From assembly GCA_964344935.1 (NCBI GenBank), contig CAYFPL010000007.1:218545-282544 (forward strand): a stretch of 64,000 bases of DNA, in the 5' to 3' direction. Both the position numbers and the translations under genes were made by a program. Below are positions 33,360 through 41,986 of this stretch, one piece after another. Below the pieces are notes generated by a model. It had not been told where the DNA came from. It worked only from the letters and a program-made list of their open reading frames with translations, and did not search any database. How positions within the stretch are numbered: the first letter of the stretch is position 1; every line of letters starts with the position of its first letter. The stretch is from GCA-2731375 sp964344935. GTDB lineage: Bacteria > Pseudomonadota > Alphaproteobacteria > GCA-2731375.

Positions 33360-35801
33360 TCAGTTTGGGCGGCGACGGTCCATGAGGGCGCCGGCGCCGA
33401 GATATAGGCCCGCCGCGACCACGACCACAACTGCGAATCCCAGATGAATGGCGAGCAGCGTGGCGAGAATGACGCCCAATACCGAAAAGCAGCCGTTGAC
33501 ACCCCAGGCCCAGGGAACCAGGGCCGGCGCCTCTGCCGATACCCGTTCCAGGCCAAGGGGGAACGGCAGGCCCATGAAGAAGGCCAGGGGTGCGATAAGG
33601 CCGAGGGAGAGGACGATGCGGGCACTTTCCGTCAGGCCGACAGAAAGCGAGAACAGCGAAGGCAGCGTCATCACATACAACAGGCTGATGGCGGCGATGG
33701 CGATTGCGGCTGCGGCGATGGGCCCAAGGCGTGACAGGGGACCGGCGCGGATCTGATCCCCAAAGCGGGACGACAGGCCGCTGCCGATGCCGGCGAAGAC
33801 GAGGAAGCCCGTGAGAACCACGGCCACCGCATGGAGCGGATGGCCGAGATAGCGGACAAACTGCTGGATAAAGGCGATTTCCACGAACATGAAGGCCAGA
33901 CCCAAGGACAGGAAATAGCCTAAAACCCGCCACCGTCGCGCCGCTTTGGCCACGTCGCGCCGGCGCAGCCATAGGGGCAGCAGGATTAGAAGCCCGCTCA
34001 GAATTGCGGCCTGAATTCCTGTGGCGACCAGGATCGGGTAGCCCCATTCGATCAACGCCGCGCCGCTTTGCCGGCGTAGAGCCAGAAACTCAGGCAGACT
34101 GCGCCAACGGAAAAAGTCGAAAAAATACGGCCGGTCATCGCGGCTCGGCCGTATGTCGAATTTGTAACGGTGGAGAAAATCGTTCCGCCCCGGCCCGGTC
34201 AGGGCTCGCGCGGCCTCGTAGAAGTAGGGCTCGGACAGCACGTTGGCCTGGTTGGCCTGCGCCGCGGTCAGCCCAGGCAGATAGGCGAGATCGAAGGAGC
34301 GCGCCTTGGCGAAGGCACGGATCTCGGCCAAAGCCGAAGGTCCGAGATCGCCGTTGCGAACCAACAGCGTTACCGTGTTCCAACCGCGTATAAAGGCCAC
34401 CCTGCGTTCGGGTGCGGCGACGCCGGCGCGTTCGAGGGCCTCGACCGCCGTGGCAAACAGTTTCAGGCTGTCCCGTGGCGGCAGCTTCAGCCAGCGGGTA
34501 ATGGCGAGGTAGCCGCCAGGCCGCAGGCGGTGGAGGTATTCTCCGATCGCCTCGACGGTGTAGATATAACTTTCGCTGATGCCATAGACCCCGGCCGCCG
34601 CCGCTGCGAAGGAATCCACCAGAGGAATCTGAATCAGGTCCCAGGTCGCGGTGCTGCTGGCGACGAAGTGGCGCGCTTCGGCGATATGCAGGCGCACATC
34701 GGGATGTGTGTAGAGGCGCCCGGCGAAGTCCCCATGGGTCTCGGCGACAAGACGAACCATGTCAGGGTTCAATTCGACCGCATCGATGGAGGCAGCGCTA
34801 TGGCGGAGGGCCTGCAGCACGTCGCTGCCGCCCCCCGCACCGAGGATCAGGACGTCGGGCGAATTGAGCAGGCTGTAGGGCAGGGCCGAAGTCGTGAAAT
34901 CAAGGTAGGCCAGGGACGAAAGATCGCCCTTGAAGTTTGTGATGGCCGTAATGCTGTCGCCGTCAGTAAACACGCCGAGCTGATTGGGGGGTCCCGTGGT
35001 GGCATTGAGGCTGAGGCCCGGCGCATGGCGGAGAGGCACCTGTGGGCTGTCGATGACCGTGAGTTGGCCCAGCGGACTTGAGACCTGACCCAGCACTTTT
35101 GCGCCGGGGACGGCACGGGCCATGCTCAAGCCCTTGTAAGGGGATATGTGCAACGCCGTCCAGGCGGACGGGACGGCAATGGGCGCCAGCGCCGCCGCTG
35201 CGAAAAGCGCGATGGGAACCCGCCAATGGTATTTCGCCGCCAATGCGGCCAGCGCGGCGGCAGCCAGGCCGAGACCGGCGATCAGGCGCAGGACATCCTC
35301 CGCCGTGGCCAGATGCAACAATCCGATCAGGCCCAGGGCGCCGAGGCCGGATCCGCCCAGGTTGACGGCATAGATGCGGTGGATATTCGAACCAAACCGG
35401 GCGAAGGCAAGCCCGATGCAATTCGCGCCGGCGAAAAACGGCACCCCGAATACAATGTAATGGACCAGCAGATAGAGAAGCTGGGCCGGCTCCCACGCCA
35501 CCTCCAGCGCATTGAACGGCAGCCTCTGCGCCAGTATGAAACCGGCCACACTGGTCACGCCGAACAGCGCGGCATTAACCACGAACGCGGCGTTGAAACG
35601 CGCCCTGAGCCAAGCTTGGGCAAGAAAGACGAAGGTGCCGCTGACGCCGAACCCGAGCAATGCGATGCTGATCGCCATGTAGGCGAAATAATGCCACTGC
35701 ACGATGGCGAAGAGCCGGATCAGCAGGACTTCGTAGGCAAGCAGTGCGGCCGAGATGATGGCAATGGCGCAAAGGATCCAAATGCCTGACGGCCGCTGCA
35801 T
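33360..35801 (-). CDS. Membrane-integral spermidine-synthase-like protein
   Basis: An 813-residue protein. About seven to eight transmembrane helices (residues about 7-250) precede a soluble class I methyltransferase-like domain (about 300-560) with the SAM-binding motif VLILGAGGGSDVLQALRH and acidic strand 2 end VELNPDMVRLV, as in spermidine synthases. A second membrane block of about seven helices (about 600-805) follows. It resembles the fused MFS/spermidine-synthase proteins of unknown function. The ATG at 35801 overlaps the stop of the pcm-like gene by one base; an in-frame extension to 36017 is a shadow of that gene. Aminopropyl transfer is not demonstrated. Confidence 0.8.
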   Translation of the reverse strand: MQRPSGIWILCAIAIISAALLAYEVLLIRLFAIVQWHYFAYMAISIALLGFGVSGTFVFLAQAWLRARFNAAFVVNAALFGVTSVAGFILAQRLPFNALEVAWEPAQLLYLLVHYIVFGVPFFAGANCIGLAFARFGSNIHRIYAVNLGGSGLGALGLIGLLHLATAEDVLRLIAGLGLAAAALAALAAKYHWRVPIALFAAAALAPIAVPSAWTALHISPYKGLSMARAVPGAKVLGQVSSPLGQLTVIDSPQVPLRHAPGLSLNATTGPPNQLGVFTDGDSITAITNFKGDLSSLAYLDFTTSALPYSLLNSPDVLILGAGGGSDVLQALRHSAASIDAVELNPDMVRLVAETHGDFAGRLYTHPDVRLHIAEARHFVASSTATWDLIQIPLVDSFAAAAAGVYGISESYIYTVEAIGEYLHRLRPGGYLAITRWLKLPPRDSLKLFATAVEALERAGVAAPERRVAFIRGWNTVTLLVRNGDLGPSALAEIRAFAKARSFDLAYLPGLTAAQANQANVLSEPYFYEAARALTGPGRNDFLHRYKFDIRPSRDDRPYFFDFFRWRSLPEFLALRRQSGAALIEWGYPILVATGIQAAILSGLLILLPLWLRRRDVAKAARRWRVLGYFLSLGLAFMFVEIAFIQQFVRYLGHPLHAVAVVLTGFLVFAGIGSGLSSRFGDQIRAGPLSRLGPIAAAAIAIAAISLLYVMTLPSLFSLSVGLTESARIVLSLGLIAPLAFFMGLPFPLGLERVSAEAPALVPWAWGVNGCFSVLGVILATLLAIHLGFAVVVVVAAGLYLGAGALMDRRRPN

Positions 35802-36646
35802 CACTCCTTGCTCACCAATGGCACGAACCGCACTGGCAGGAGCTGCCGCGTGGTGACCCGCCCGTCCGCCGTTTTTCGGGCCAATACCAGTTGTTGCGTG
35901 GCGAAGGCCGCGCCGACGGGAATGACCAGGCGGCCGCCGGGCTTGAGCTGTTGCAGCAATGGCGGCGGCACGTGGTCGGCGGCGGCGGTCACCACGATGC
36001 TGTCGAACGGGCCGCATTCCTGCCAGCCGTAATAGCCATCGCCGATGCGGCTCTCGATATTCGCCAACTTCAGCCGCTTGAAAGTGTCGGCGGCGGTCAT
36101 GCCGAGCTCCGGGATGATCTCGATGGTGCAGACCCGGCGCACCAGGGGTGCGAGCACCGCCGCCTGATAGCCCGAACCGGTGCCCACCTCCAACACCACG
36201 TGATCGGCTTTCGGCGCCGCCAGATCGGTCATCAAGGCCACGATGAAGGGCTGGGAAATCGTCTGCCCATAACCGATCGGCAGCGGCTGGTCCGCATAGG
36301 CGATATCCTGGGGCCGGCCGCCGGTCAGCTTGCTGTAGAGCTGGCTCAGCCCGTCGGAGACCCGCTTCGAAATGAACTCATGGCGCGGCACCGTTGCCAT
36401 GACGTCGAGCACCTTTCGGTCCAGGTGGTCGCGCCCAAGGGCGAATTCGGTTTGGCGCGCGTAGCTGCGGATGGTTGCGACCATGCGGGCGCGCGGTTTG
36501 GCAAAATCGTCCGTCTCCGCCCGCGCGCCCTGGGTCGCGTGAGGCAGGGTCGTGATGCACAGCGCGCATGCCAGCACGGCGGTGTGCCTGGCACCATGCC
36601 TGACCGCCTGCAAAACCCGCGCGAATCGCATGCGAAACCGCCTCAT
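35801..36646 (-). CDS. pcm: Exported protein-L-isoaspartate O-methyltransferase
   Basis: A 281-residue PCMT-fold protein. The SAM-binding motif VLEVGTGSGYQAAVLAPL lies near residue 145, the isoaspartyl site segment PLPIGYGQTISQPFIVALM near 115, and the C-terminal GGRLVIPVG is intact. Unlike cytosolic Pcm (about 210-220 residues), it has an N-terminal basic-hydrophobic leader (HTAVLACALCITTLPHATQG) that looks like a signal peptide. The ATG at 36646 starts this leader. It is followed, with one-base overlap, by the membrane spermidine-synthase-like gene; periplasmic SAM supply is a puzzle. The domain call is firm, the location inferred. Confidence 0.85.
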   Translation of the reverse strand: MRRFRMRFARVLQAVRHGARHTAVLACALCITTLPHATQGARAETDDFAKPRARMVATIRSYARQTEFALGRDHLDRKVLDVMATVPRHEFISKRVSDGLSQLYSKLTGGRPQDIAYADQPLPIGYGQTISQPFIVALMTDLAAPKADHVVLEVGTGSGYQAAVLAPLVRRVCTIEIIPELGMTAADTFKRLKLANIESRIGDGYYGWQECGPFDSIVVTAAADHVPPPLLQQLKPGGRLVIPVGAAFATQQLVLARKTADGRVTTRQLLPVRFVPLVSKE

Positions 36647-37046
36647 TGAGCGCCCTCCCGAACGGCCGCCCATCCTAACACATGCGGCTTGTCCCGCCCG
36701 TCGCCGTATTATGCCAGCAATATTCGGCTCTCTATTTGCCGCAACATTGTCCCAAAACATTCGTTCCGACCGGCTCATATTGGGACAAGCCGGCTATCTC
36801 CGACGCCCTTGTTGGGCAGGAATCAGCCAATGTCCGCGGCTGTGGGGCTGGCATGTTTTATGCATGATTCTTTTAGAATTCTGACCGTTGTTTCCAGTGC
36901 AATGTAGGGGCATGCACGGCAAATGGTTGTTCTTCCGTGATGTTGCATTCTTGTGCGCGGCTGTTCGCCACGGGGTACCGGCCAAGCAGTTGGTTCGCAA
37001 AGGCCCTGCGCGAGCCTCGGTCTCTTAGATCGGCATCGCCCGGGCC
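36647..37046. other. 400-base intergenic region, no gene seen
   Basis: No convincing reading frame or RNA structure. It must hold the promoters of the divergent pcm-like and PAS_5 genes. An inverted repeat TTGTCCCAA (36747-36755) and TTGGGACAA (36780-36788) with a 24-base spacer is the only clear feature. Confidence 0.6.
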
Positions 37047-37514
37047 ATGACCATCTTCTCAAACAATCTCGGCATTGGTGCCATTGCGTCGTTCGATCGT
37101 TATTGGCTGGAGCTGTCCCAGAACGGAAAACTGCCCTTGAAATGCGAATTCTGCCCGGAGAGGATCAGGGACGTGCTGCCGAACCTGATGGTCAAGGAGG
37201 TCTTGCGCTGCCCCCTGGATTTTCGGTTCCGCCTGGTCGGCACCGCCATCTGCCACGAGTTTGGTGTTGACTATACAGGCCAGCGATTTACTGAGATTGA
37301 AAACTATGGTCCAGGAAGCCTGGTTTGGCAGAACAATATGCGAGCATTGGAAACCGCTGACGTCTCGCGCAATGATATTCCATACAAAGGCCGAACCCGT
37401 TCGATCAGAAACATCAAACAAGCAACCTATCCATTTGGCAAAGATGGCGATGAAGTCGAGTACTTGTTCACCGTAATCGAATTTCATCCGGTGAACGACC
37501 TGGAAGATGAGTAA
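37047..37514 (+). CDS. PAS_5-type domain protein, paralog C (divergent)
   Basis: A 155-residue protein with the same core order as paralogs A, B and D but more diverged: a Trp-Leu helix (FDRYWLELSQNGKLPLK), DVLPNLMVKEVLRCPLDFRFRLVG, YTGQRFTEI and FTVIEFHPV. The C-terminal YIDIG motif is absent and it is shorter. Base composition is AT-richer than its neighbours in the second half. No output domain. Function unknown. Confidence 0.72.
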   Translation: MTIFSNNLGIGAIASFDRYWLELSQNGKLPLKCEFCPERIRDVLPNLMVKEVLRCPLDFRFRLVGTAICHEFGVDYTGQRFTEIENYGPGSLVWQNNMRALETADVSRNDIPYKGRTRSIRNIKQATYPFGKDGDEVEYLFTVIEFHPVNDLEDE

Positions 37515-37653
37515 GAGAAAGTCCTCCAGGCGCGAGCCGTGCGTTTCACTCTAATGCCTGGACTGCGATAAAGCCGCCCCAATCCTCTCGCCGTAACGCC
37601 AGCATTGCCGGCAACGACGAACCGCCGTATTGGAGATACGGACAGGCCCTTGC

Positions 37654-38208
37654 CTAGGCCAGACCAGGCAGGCCAAAACCTAGGTCGATGGGTCCAACTT
37701 GACCGGTGATCGGAATGGTTTCGATTTCGCCGTCGTCGCCGGGGATCGTTTCGCCCAGGAGGTCCAGGGCCAGATAGAGCCGCATTGGCTGCGCCTCGTC
37801 GTTGGGGCGCACGGGCAGGATCAGGACTTGAATGTGCACCTTGGTGCCGCTGGGGCGCGTCAAATCCATTGCCGGCATGCCGCCGCAAGGCTGTTTCACC
37901 ATGGCAAGCATGCGCTGCTTCCTGACTTCCCTGTCGGCGGGCGGCGTCATTTCAATCAGATTTTCGCCGGTCAGATCCCTGCCGATGACGTCGGCGTGCA
38001 GCGAGGCAAAAAGCCGGTAGACGATCTTGCCGGGATCGTGAATTTCCAAAATGGAGGTACTGGCCAGGGCCGGGCCGAGGTCTTCTGCGCGCACCTCGGA
38101 CACCAGGGGCAGGGGATTGCCCCTGCGCCATTTCTGCCATGCCGTGAGCAAACTTGCGCAATTTGGCGCATGGCCAAGCTGTGTCGCGCATTGTTCAAGC
38201 GAAAACAT
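37654..38208 (-). CDS. PAS_5-type domain protein, paralog D
   Basis: A 184-residue single-domain PAS_5 protein: LLTAWQKWRRGNPLPLVSEV, RAEDLGPALASTSILEIHDP, YRLFASLHADVIGRDLTGEN, and the C-terminal PIDLGFGLPG. The start at MFSLEQC (38208) matches the other family members; the longer frame starts at 38241. Convergent with paralog C. Shares most with paralogs A and B, so these three probably arose by duplication. Confidence 0.82.
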   Translation of the reverse strand: MFSLEQCATQLGHAPNCASLLTAWQKWRRGNPLPLVSEVRAEDLGPALASTSILEIHDPGKIVYRLFASLHADVIGRDLTGENLIEMTPPADREVRKQRMLAMVKQPCGGMPAMDLTRPSGTKVHIQVLILPVRPNDEAQPMRLYLALDLLGETIPGDDGEIETIPITGQVGPIDLGFGLPGLA

Positions 38209-38479
38209 TCGTGCTTCCGTCCCGTCCCTCATGGGATGCATAGTGGATGCAATTCATGAATATTTGGTTGAATCTTCCAGGATAGCCAGTACTTGTTATC
38301 CGCACCTTCGTTCCCTAGTCGAACGCCGGGTCGATTTCGACCTTGCCTTTATCAACCGGCCCCGCTTCGGTGAAAGTCAACCTGATTACTTGATCAACAT
38401 GCCCGGTTGATCGCAACGGGGCAGGAATGATGCGCGCCGATCGTCCAACTCTTACCGATGGGCAATCAGTGAACCGCCA

Positions 38480-39523
38480 CTAGGGCTCTACAACAACGCG
38501 CACCATGCCCGGCGGTCTTTGTTCCAGGATATCCAGGGCATCGGGCGCATCATCCAAATCGATCACATGGCTGACCAGTCCTTCCAAAGGCAATTTCCCG
38601 CTGCTCGCCAATTCTGCAACCGCTTTTAGATCGGTCAGGGTGGATGCATAGCTGCCGACGATTTCGATCTCGCGTGTAACCAGCCCGGTATAGGTGGTCG
38701 CTAGAGCGACCTTTTCATCGAGTATGGCGCCAAGGACGAGGCGGCCGCCGCGGCACAGCATGTGGACCGCCTCGCCAGGCGCCGTTGCAACGCCGCTGAA
38801 ATCGACCACCGCGTCCATCTCGCCGGCCAGCTTGCGTACCGCGCGTCCGGCACCCTGCAATCCCTGGACCACAGGAAAGCCAAGGTCGGCGATACGCCTT
38901 GCCGTATGATCGCTGTGAACCACCGCGACGGGCTGTGACGACGGGTCCAAAGCGCGGCACATTTGCAATACATTTGTGCCGACGCCGCCGGTGCCGATAA
39001 CGGCGAGCTTGCCGCCGGGCGGCAGTGCGGCGCGCTTGAGCGCGTGATAAGCCGTCGCCACCGCGTCGGGGAGCAAAGCCGCGAGAAGCGGGGCCAGGTC
39101 ATTGACGGCAACAAGCCGGTCCGAGCGCCAGACAAGTTCGTCAGCCAGTCCGCCCGCCCGGTGAATGCCGAGCATCTCGCCTGAGGCACATTGATGTTCC
39201 CGGCCGGTCCGGCAGGGAGCGCACGCCCCACAGGGCAGCAAAGGATGAAGGACGACGGTTGTTCCTGGAGGCAGGTCTGCGCCGGGATCGGCTTCCAGGA
39301 TACGCGCTGCGACTTCGTGCCCTGGATGGACGGGATACGCCGCGCCGATCGGCAATTTCATGCCATGAAGCAGATGAAGATCAGTGCCGCAAACACCACA
39401 GGCGAGCACCTGCAGCCTGCTCCACCCGGCCGGCCTCTCTTGGGGCGCCGTTTCAACCACCGACACGCTGCCTGGCGATATGGCAACCCTGCGAACCTGA
39501 TGATCCGATGTCGTAGCATTCAT
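38480..39523 (-). CDS. Zinc-dependent alcohol dehydrogenase
   Basis: A 347-residue medium-chain dehydrogenase. The catalytic zinc ligands are in ACGVCGTDLH (about residue 42) and VHPGHEVAA; the structural zinc lobe is CGACAPCRTGREHQC (about 97-111); the NAD-binding GTGGVGTNVLQ lies near 175. The substrate is unknown. It is divergent from the acyl-CoA dehydrogenase gene across a 206-base gap holding a perfect palindrome, so the two may share a regulator. Confidence 0.88.
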   Translation of the reverse strand: MNATTSDHQVRRVAISPGSVSVVETAPQERPAGWSRLQVLACGVCGTDLHLLHGMKLPIGAAYPVHPGHEVAARILEADPGADLPPGTTVVLHPLLPCGACAPCRTGREHQCASGEMLGIHRAGGLADELVWRSDRLVAVNDLAPLLAALLPDAVATAYHALKRAALPPGGKLAVIGTGGVGTNVLQMCRALDPSSQPVAVVHSDHTARRIADLGFPVVQGLQGAGRAVRKLAGEMDAVVDFSGVATAPGEAVHMLCRGGRLVLGAILDEKVALATTYTGLVTREIEIVGSYASTLTDLKAVAELASSGKLPLEGLVSHVIDLDDAPDALDILEQRPPGMVRVVVEP

Positions 39524-39576
39524 TGCGGGGCCCCTCGCCTAAATCGCAAACGCGCCGTTGAGCAGGCCGGGATCGA

Positions 39577-39596
39577 CGACATAAGTCAATATGTCG
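39577..39596. promoter_or_regulatory. Perfect palindrome between divergent dehydrogenase genes
   Basis: CGACATA-AGTCAA-TATGTCG has seven-base arms and a six-base spacer. Its place in the divergent gap suggests an operator for a dimeric regulator (TetR- or MarR-like), but no regulator gene is adjacent. Confidence 0.45.
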
Positions 39597-39729
39597 ACAC
39601 GAAGTTTGCCGAAAGACTATGCTTCAATGGCCGGGAAATCGATAACAAGAAGGCCATCTCGAAGTTTCCAGGAAGGCGCAGGAAGAGGATTTCCTGAAAA
39701 AAGAGAGGCCGCGAACAGGAGAGATAGCC

Positions 39730-40848
39730 ATGAGCCCTCGGATTGAGCTGGATGCGTTTCGGAGATTTTTCCTCGAGGACCTCGAAAAGGCCTATCCGGA
39801 GATTGAGCGCACCGACGAACTACCGGAAGAAATCCATCAACGGGCGGCCGAACTTGGCTGTTACCGGCTTACGCTGCCGGCCGAATACGGCGGGTATGGC
39901 ATGGGGATTATGGATTATCTGCCCTATCTGGAAGCCGCCGCGGAAGGGCCGGGCATCGGCCGCATGCTGGTGCATTTGACCAACGGCACGTGGCGGCCGT
40001 TACAGATGTTCGGCAACGAGGCGCAGCGCGCCATCATTCCAAAGATCGCGACGGGCGAGGCCATCGTGGCTTTCTGTTTGACGGAAAAGACCGGCGGCAC
40101 CGGCCGTGACCTGAAATCGAGAGCGATACGTGATGGTGATACGTGGCGCATTAGCGGCGAAAAGCACCTGATTACCTTCGCCGATCGCGCCACCCATTTC
40201 ATCCTGGTGGCGGCCTCGGACAGCCATGGCGCCAAAGACTCGCTCACGGCCTTTCTTGTGAAACGTGAAACCCACGGTTTCGAGATCGACGCGTCACAGC
40301 ACACAATGGGTATGCACGGAACCGGGCATGCGTTCCTGCGCTACGAGAATATGGAGGTCCCGGACCAGTGCAGGCTTGGCCAGATCGGTCAGGGGCTGGA
40401 AGCCGCGCTGAGCTTTCTGGACTACAGCCGCGTCTCGCTGTCCGCCTGCATGGTCGGCCTTGCCCAACGGGCATTGGACGAGGCCGTCGCGTTTTCCAGG
40501 CGTCGCGTCACCTTCGGCAGGCCGATCGCGACACGCCAGGCCGTCCAGGGGCACATCGCGAACATGCATTCGGAAATAGAAGCCGGACGGCATCTGGTCG
40601 AACATGCTGCGCGGATCTGCGAAGCCGGCGGCGACTACACGGCCGCTGCCGCCAACGCCAAGTTGTTCTGCGTCAACATGGTGGGGCGGGTGACCGACCT
40701 GTCTCTGCGGGTTCATGGCGGATTTGGCTATACCAAGGAAGCCGCGATCGAACGGATATACCGGGACGCGCGCGGCTTTTGGTTCGAGGAGGGAACGGCC
40801 GAAATCCAGGAACTCGTCGTCGCCCGGCACGTCCTAGCTGAGAACTGA
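39730..40848 (+). CDS. Acyl-CoA dehydrogenase
   Basis: A 372-residue FAD-dependent acyl-CoA dehydrogenase. Family segments are AFCLTEKTGGTGRDLKS (FAD/substrate), GDTWRISGEKHLITFAD, the VSLSACMVGLAQRALDEAV helix and LRVHGGFGYTKEAAIERIYR; the C-terminal FEEGTAEIQ follows. It catalyses alpha,beta-desaturation of an acyl-CoA with ETF as acceptor. AGGAGA lies before the ATG. Chain length or branch specificity cannot be read. Confidence 0.9.
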   Translation: MSPRIELDAFRRFFLEDLEKAYPEIERTDELPEEIHQRAAELGCYRLTLPAEYGGYGMGIMDYLPYLEAAAEGPGIGRMLVHLTNGTWRPLQMFGNEAQRAIIPKIATGEAIVAFCLTEKTGGTGRDLKSRAIRDGDTWRISGEKHLITFADRATHFILVAASDSHGAKDSLTAFLVKRETHGFEIDASQHTMGMHGTGHAFLRYENMEVPDQCRLGQIGQGLEAALSFLDYSRVSLSACMVGLAQRALDEAVAFSRRRVTFGRPIATRQAVQGHIANMHSEIEAGRHLVEHAARICEAGGDYTAAAANAKLFCVNMVGRVTDLSLRVHGGFGYTKEAAIERIYRDARGFWFEEGTAEIQELVVARHVLAEN

Positions 40849-40938
40849 AAATTATCCATTCGGACTTTCGCCGGCGTTTGGAGCCAGTAGAGCCTGAACG
40901 GCGGGTCCCCGCCGACGCCGTTGCGGCCGTTGGATGCG

Positions 40939-40952
40939 TTGATCCTGATCAA
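40939..40952 (+). promoter_or_regulatory. FNR box upstream of the usp-cytochrome c pair
   Basis: TTGATCCTGATCAA is the exact FNR consensus (TTGAT-N4-ATCAA). Its centre (40945.5) is 41.5 bp from the start predicted by the -10 hexamer. Confidence 0.7.
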
Positions 40953-40974
40953 GGTGAGCGCGCTGGATTACAGG

Positions 40975-40980
40975 CATAAT
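40975..40980 (+). promoter_or_regulatory. -10 hexamer of the FNR-type promoter
   Basis: CATAAT, five of six matches to TATAAT; predicted start near 40987, about 59 bases before the usp ATG. Confidence 0.55.
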
Positions 40981-41045
40981 GTTTCCCCCTGTACGACAGG
41001 GATGTGGCCGGTTCGAAAGACCGAAGTGGATTTTTTGGAGGGCCA

Positions 41046-41501
41046 ATGGATAAGAAATTCCTGGTGGCGATCGATGGCTCCGATCATGGCTGGAAGGCGC
41101 TGGATCTGGCGACCGACCTGGCCAAGGCTTCAAATGCCGAATTGCTCATACTTCACGTCGTTCCTCACGAGCCAATGCCGGAGGTGCTGACACAATTTGC
41201 CAGAGCCGAGGGCTTCTCGATCGAAGAAGAGAAGGGCCGTTATTACGAGAGCAGGCGGATCGGCGACGCTATCACCGCGGAAGCCGAGGCGCGCATGCGA
41301 AAAGCCGGCTTTGAGCGGTTCGATAAGCGGGTTGCCGAAGGCAACCCTGCCGACCAGATAGTTTCGGTGGCAAGTGCGGAGGGCGTTGACATGATCTTTC
41401 TCGGCAGCCGTGGCCTCAGCGACCTGAAAGGGCTGTTGGCCGGCAGTGTTTCGCACAAGGTCATGCACCTTGCACCTTGTACCTGCGTTGCCGTGAAATG
41501 A
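41046..41501 (+). CDS. Universal stress protein UspA family
   Basis: A 151-residue single-domain Usp. It starts MDKKFLVAIDGSDHGWKALD and carries the ATP-binding pattern GSRGLSDLKGLLAGSVSHKV (G-x2-G-x9-G-S) near residue 125, so it is probably of the ATP-binding type. TTGGAGGG precedes the ATG at 41046; the longer frame to 41004 is rejected. It lies 25 bases before a small cytochrome c gene, behind an FNR-type promoter, a setting seen for Usp proteins induced by low oxygen. Confidence 0.92.
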   Translation: MDKKFLVAIDGSDHGWKALDLATDLAKASNAELLILHVVPHEPMPEVLTQFARAEGFSIEEEKGRYYESRRIGDAITAEAEARMRKAGFERFDKRVAEGNPADQIVSVASAEGVDMIFLGSRGLSDLKGLLAGSVSHKVMHLAPCTCVAVK

Positions 41502-41525
41502 TGCTGCGGGCAGGGAGGTAGCCGG

Positions 41526-41843
41526 ATGCGTCTATTTGGGATGGCGGTCGCCGTTCTTGCGCTCTCTACATCATCGGCGAGCGCTCAAACGGAGTTGGGC
41601 GATGTCGGCAAAGGCCGCGCGCTTGCGCAAAAGGACTGCGCCGAATGTCATGCAGAAACAAGAGAGCCCGCAAAAGGCAGGCCCGTGCAGGCGAAATCGT
41701 TTCAGGACATAGCCAGAAGTCGAGGGCGGACCGGACTGAGCATGCGGGTTTTTCTAAGAAGCGAGCACAAGGATATGCCCCGCCTGATACTGACCGAAGC
41801 CGAAACCGACGACATCATCGCCTACATACTCAGCCTGAAATGA
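41526..41843 (+). CDS. Small periplasmic class I cytochrome c
   Basis: A 105-residue monoheme cytochrome. The signal peptide covers about residues 1-20 (VAVLALSTSSASAQ); the heme motif CAECH is at residues 38-42, and the distal Met is probably in HKDMP near residue 84. The mature protein is about 85 residues, a minimal cytochrome c fold. It shares the FNR-type promoter with the usp gene and would act as an electron carrier in the periplasm. Confidence 0.88.
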   Translation: MRLFGMAVAVLALSTSSASAQTELGDVGKGRALAQKDCAECHAETREPAKGRPVQAKSFQDIARSRGRTGLSMRVFLRSEHKDMPRLILTEAETDDIIAYILSLK

Positions 41844-41908
41844 GCGTCCTTGCCAGGATACGGCGGTAGCAGGCCGACCGCCGAAAGATCACTCATGGGT
41901 TCATTGTT

Positions 41909-41986
41909 GTGACAGTTTGCTCAACTCCGAACGTCAGCTAATTGACGCAGAATTTTCGGTCGCATTCGACAATAGCAAACTGTCAC
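41909..41986. repeat. 13-base inverted repeat around a 52-base core
   Basis: GTGACAGTTTGCT (41909-41921) and AGCAAACTGTCAC (41974-41986) are perfect inverted copies. Inside, CGTCA (41932-41936) and TGACG (41943-41947) form a second inverted repeat. It lies between the cytochrome c gene and the TPR lipoprotein gene, at the edge of AT-richer DNA. It may be a strong double-stranded RNA hairpin, a terminator-like structure without a T-run, or a mobile-element remnant. Confidence 0.6.

Noticed and set aside
36682..36867. 61-residue open frame in the gene-free region
   Set aside because: No ribosome binding site, unusual composition and no family resemblance.
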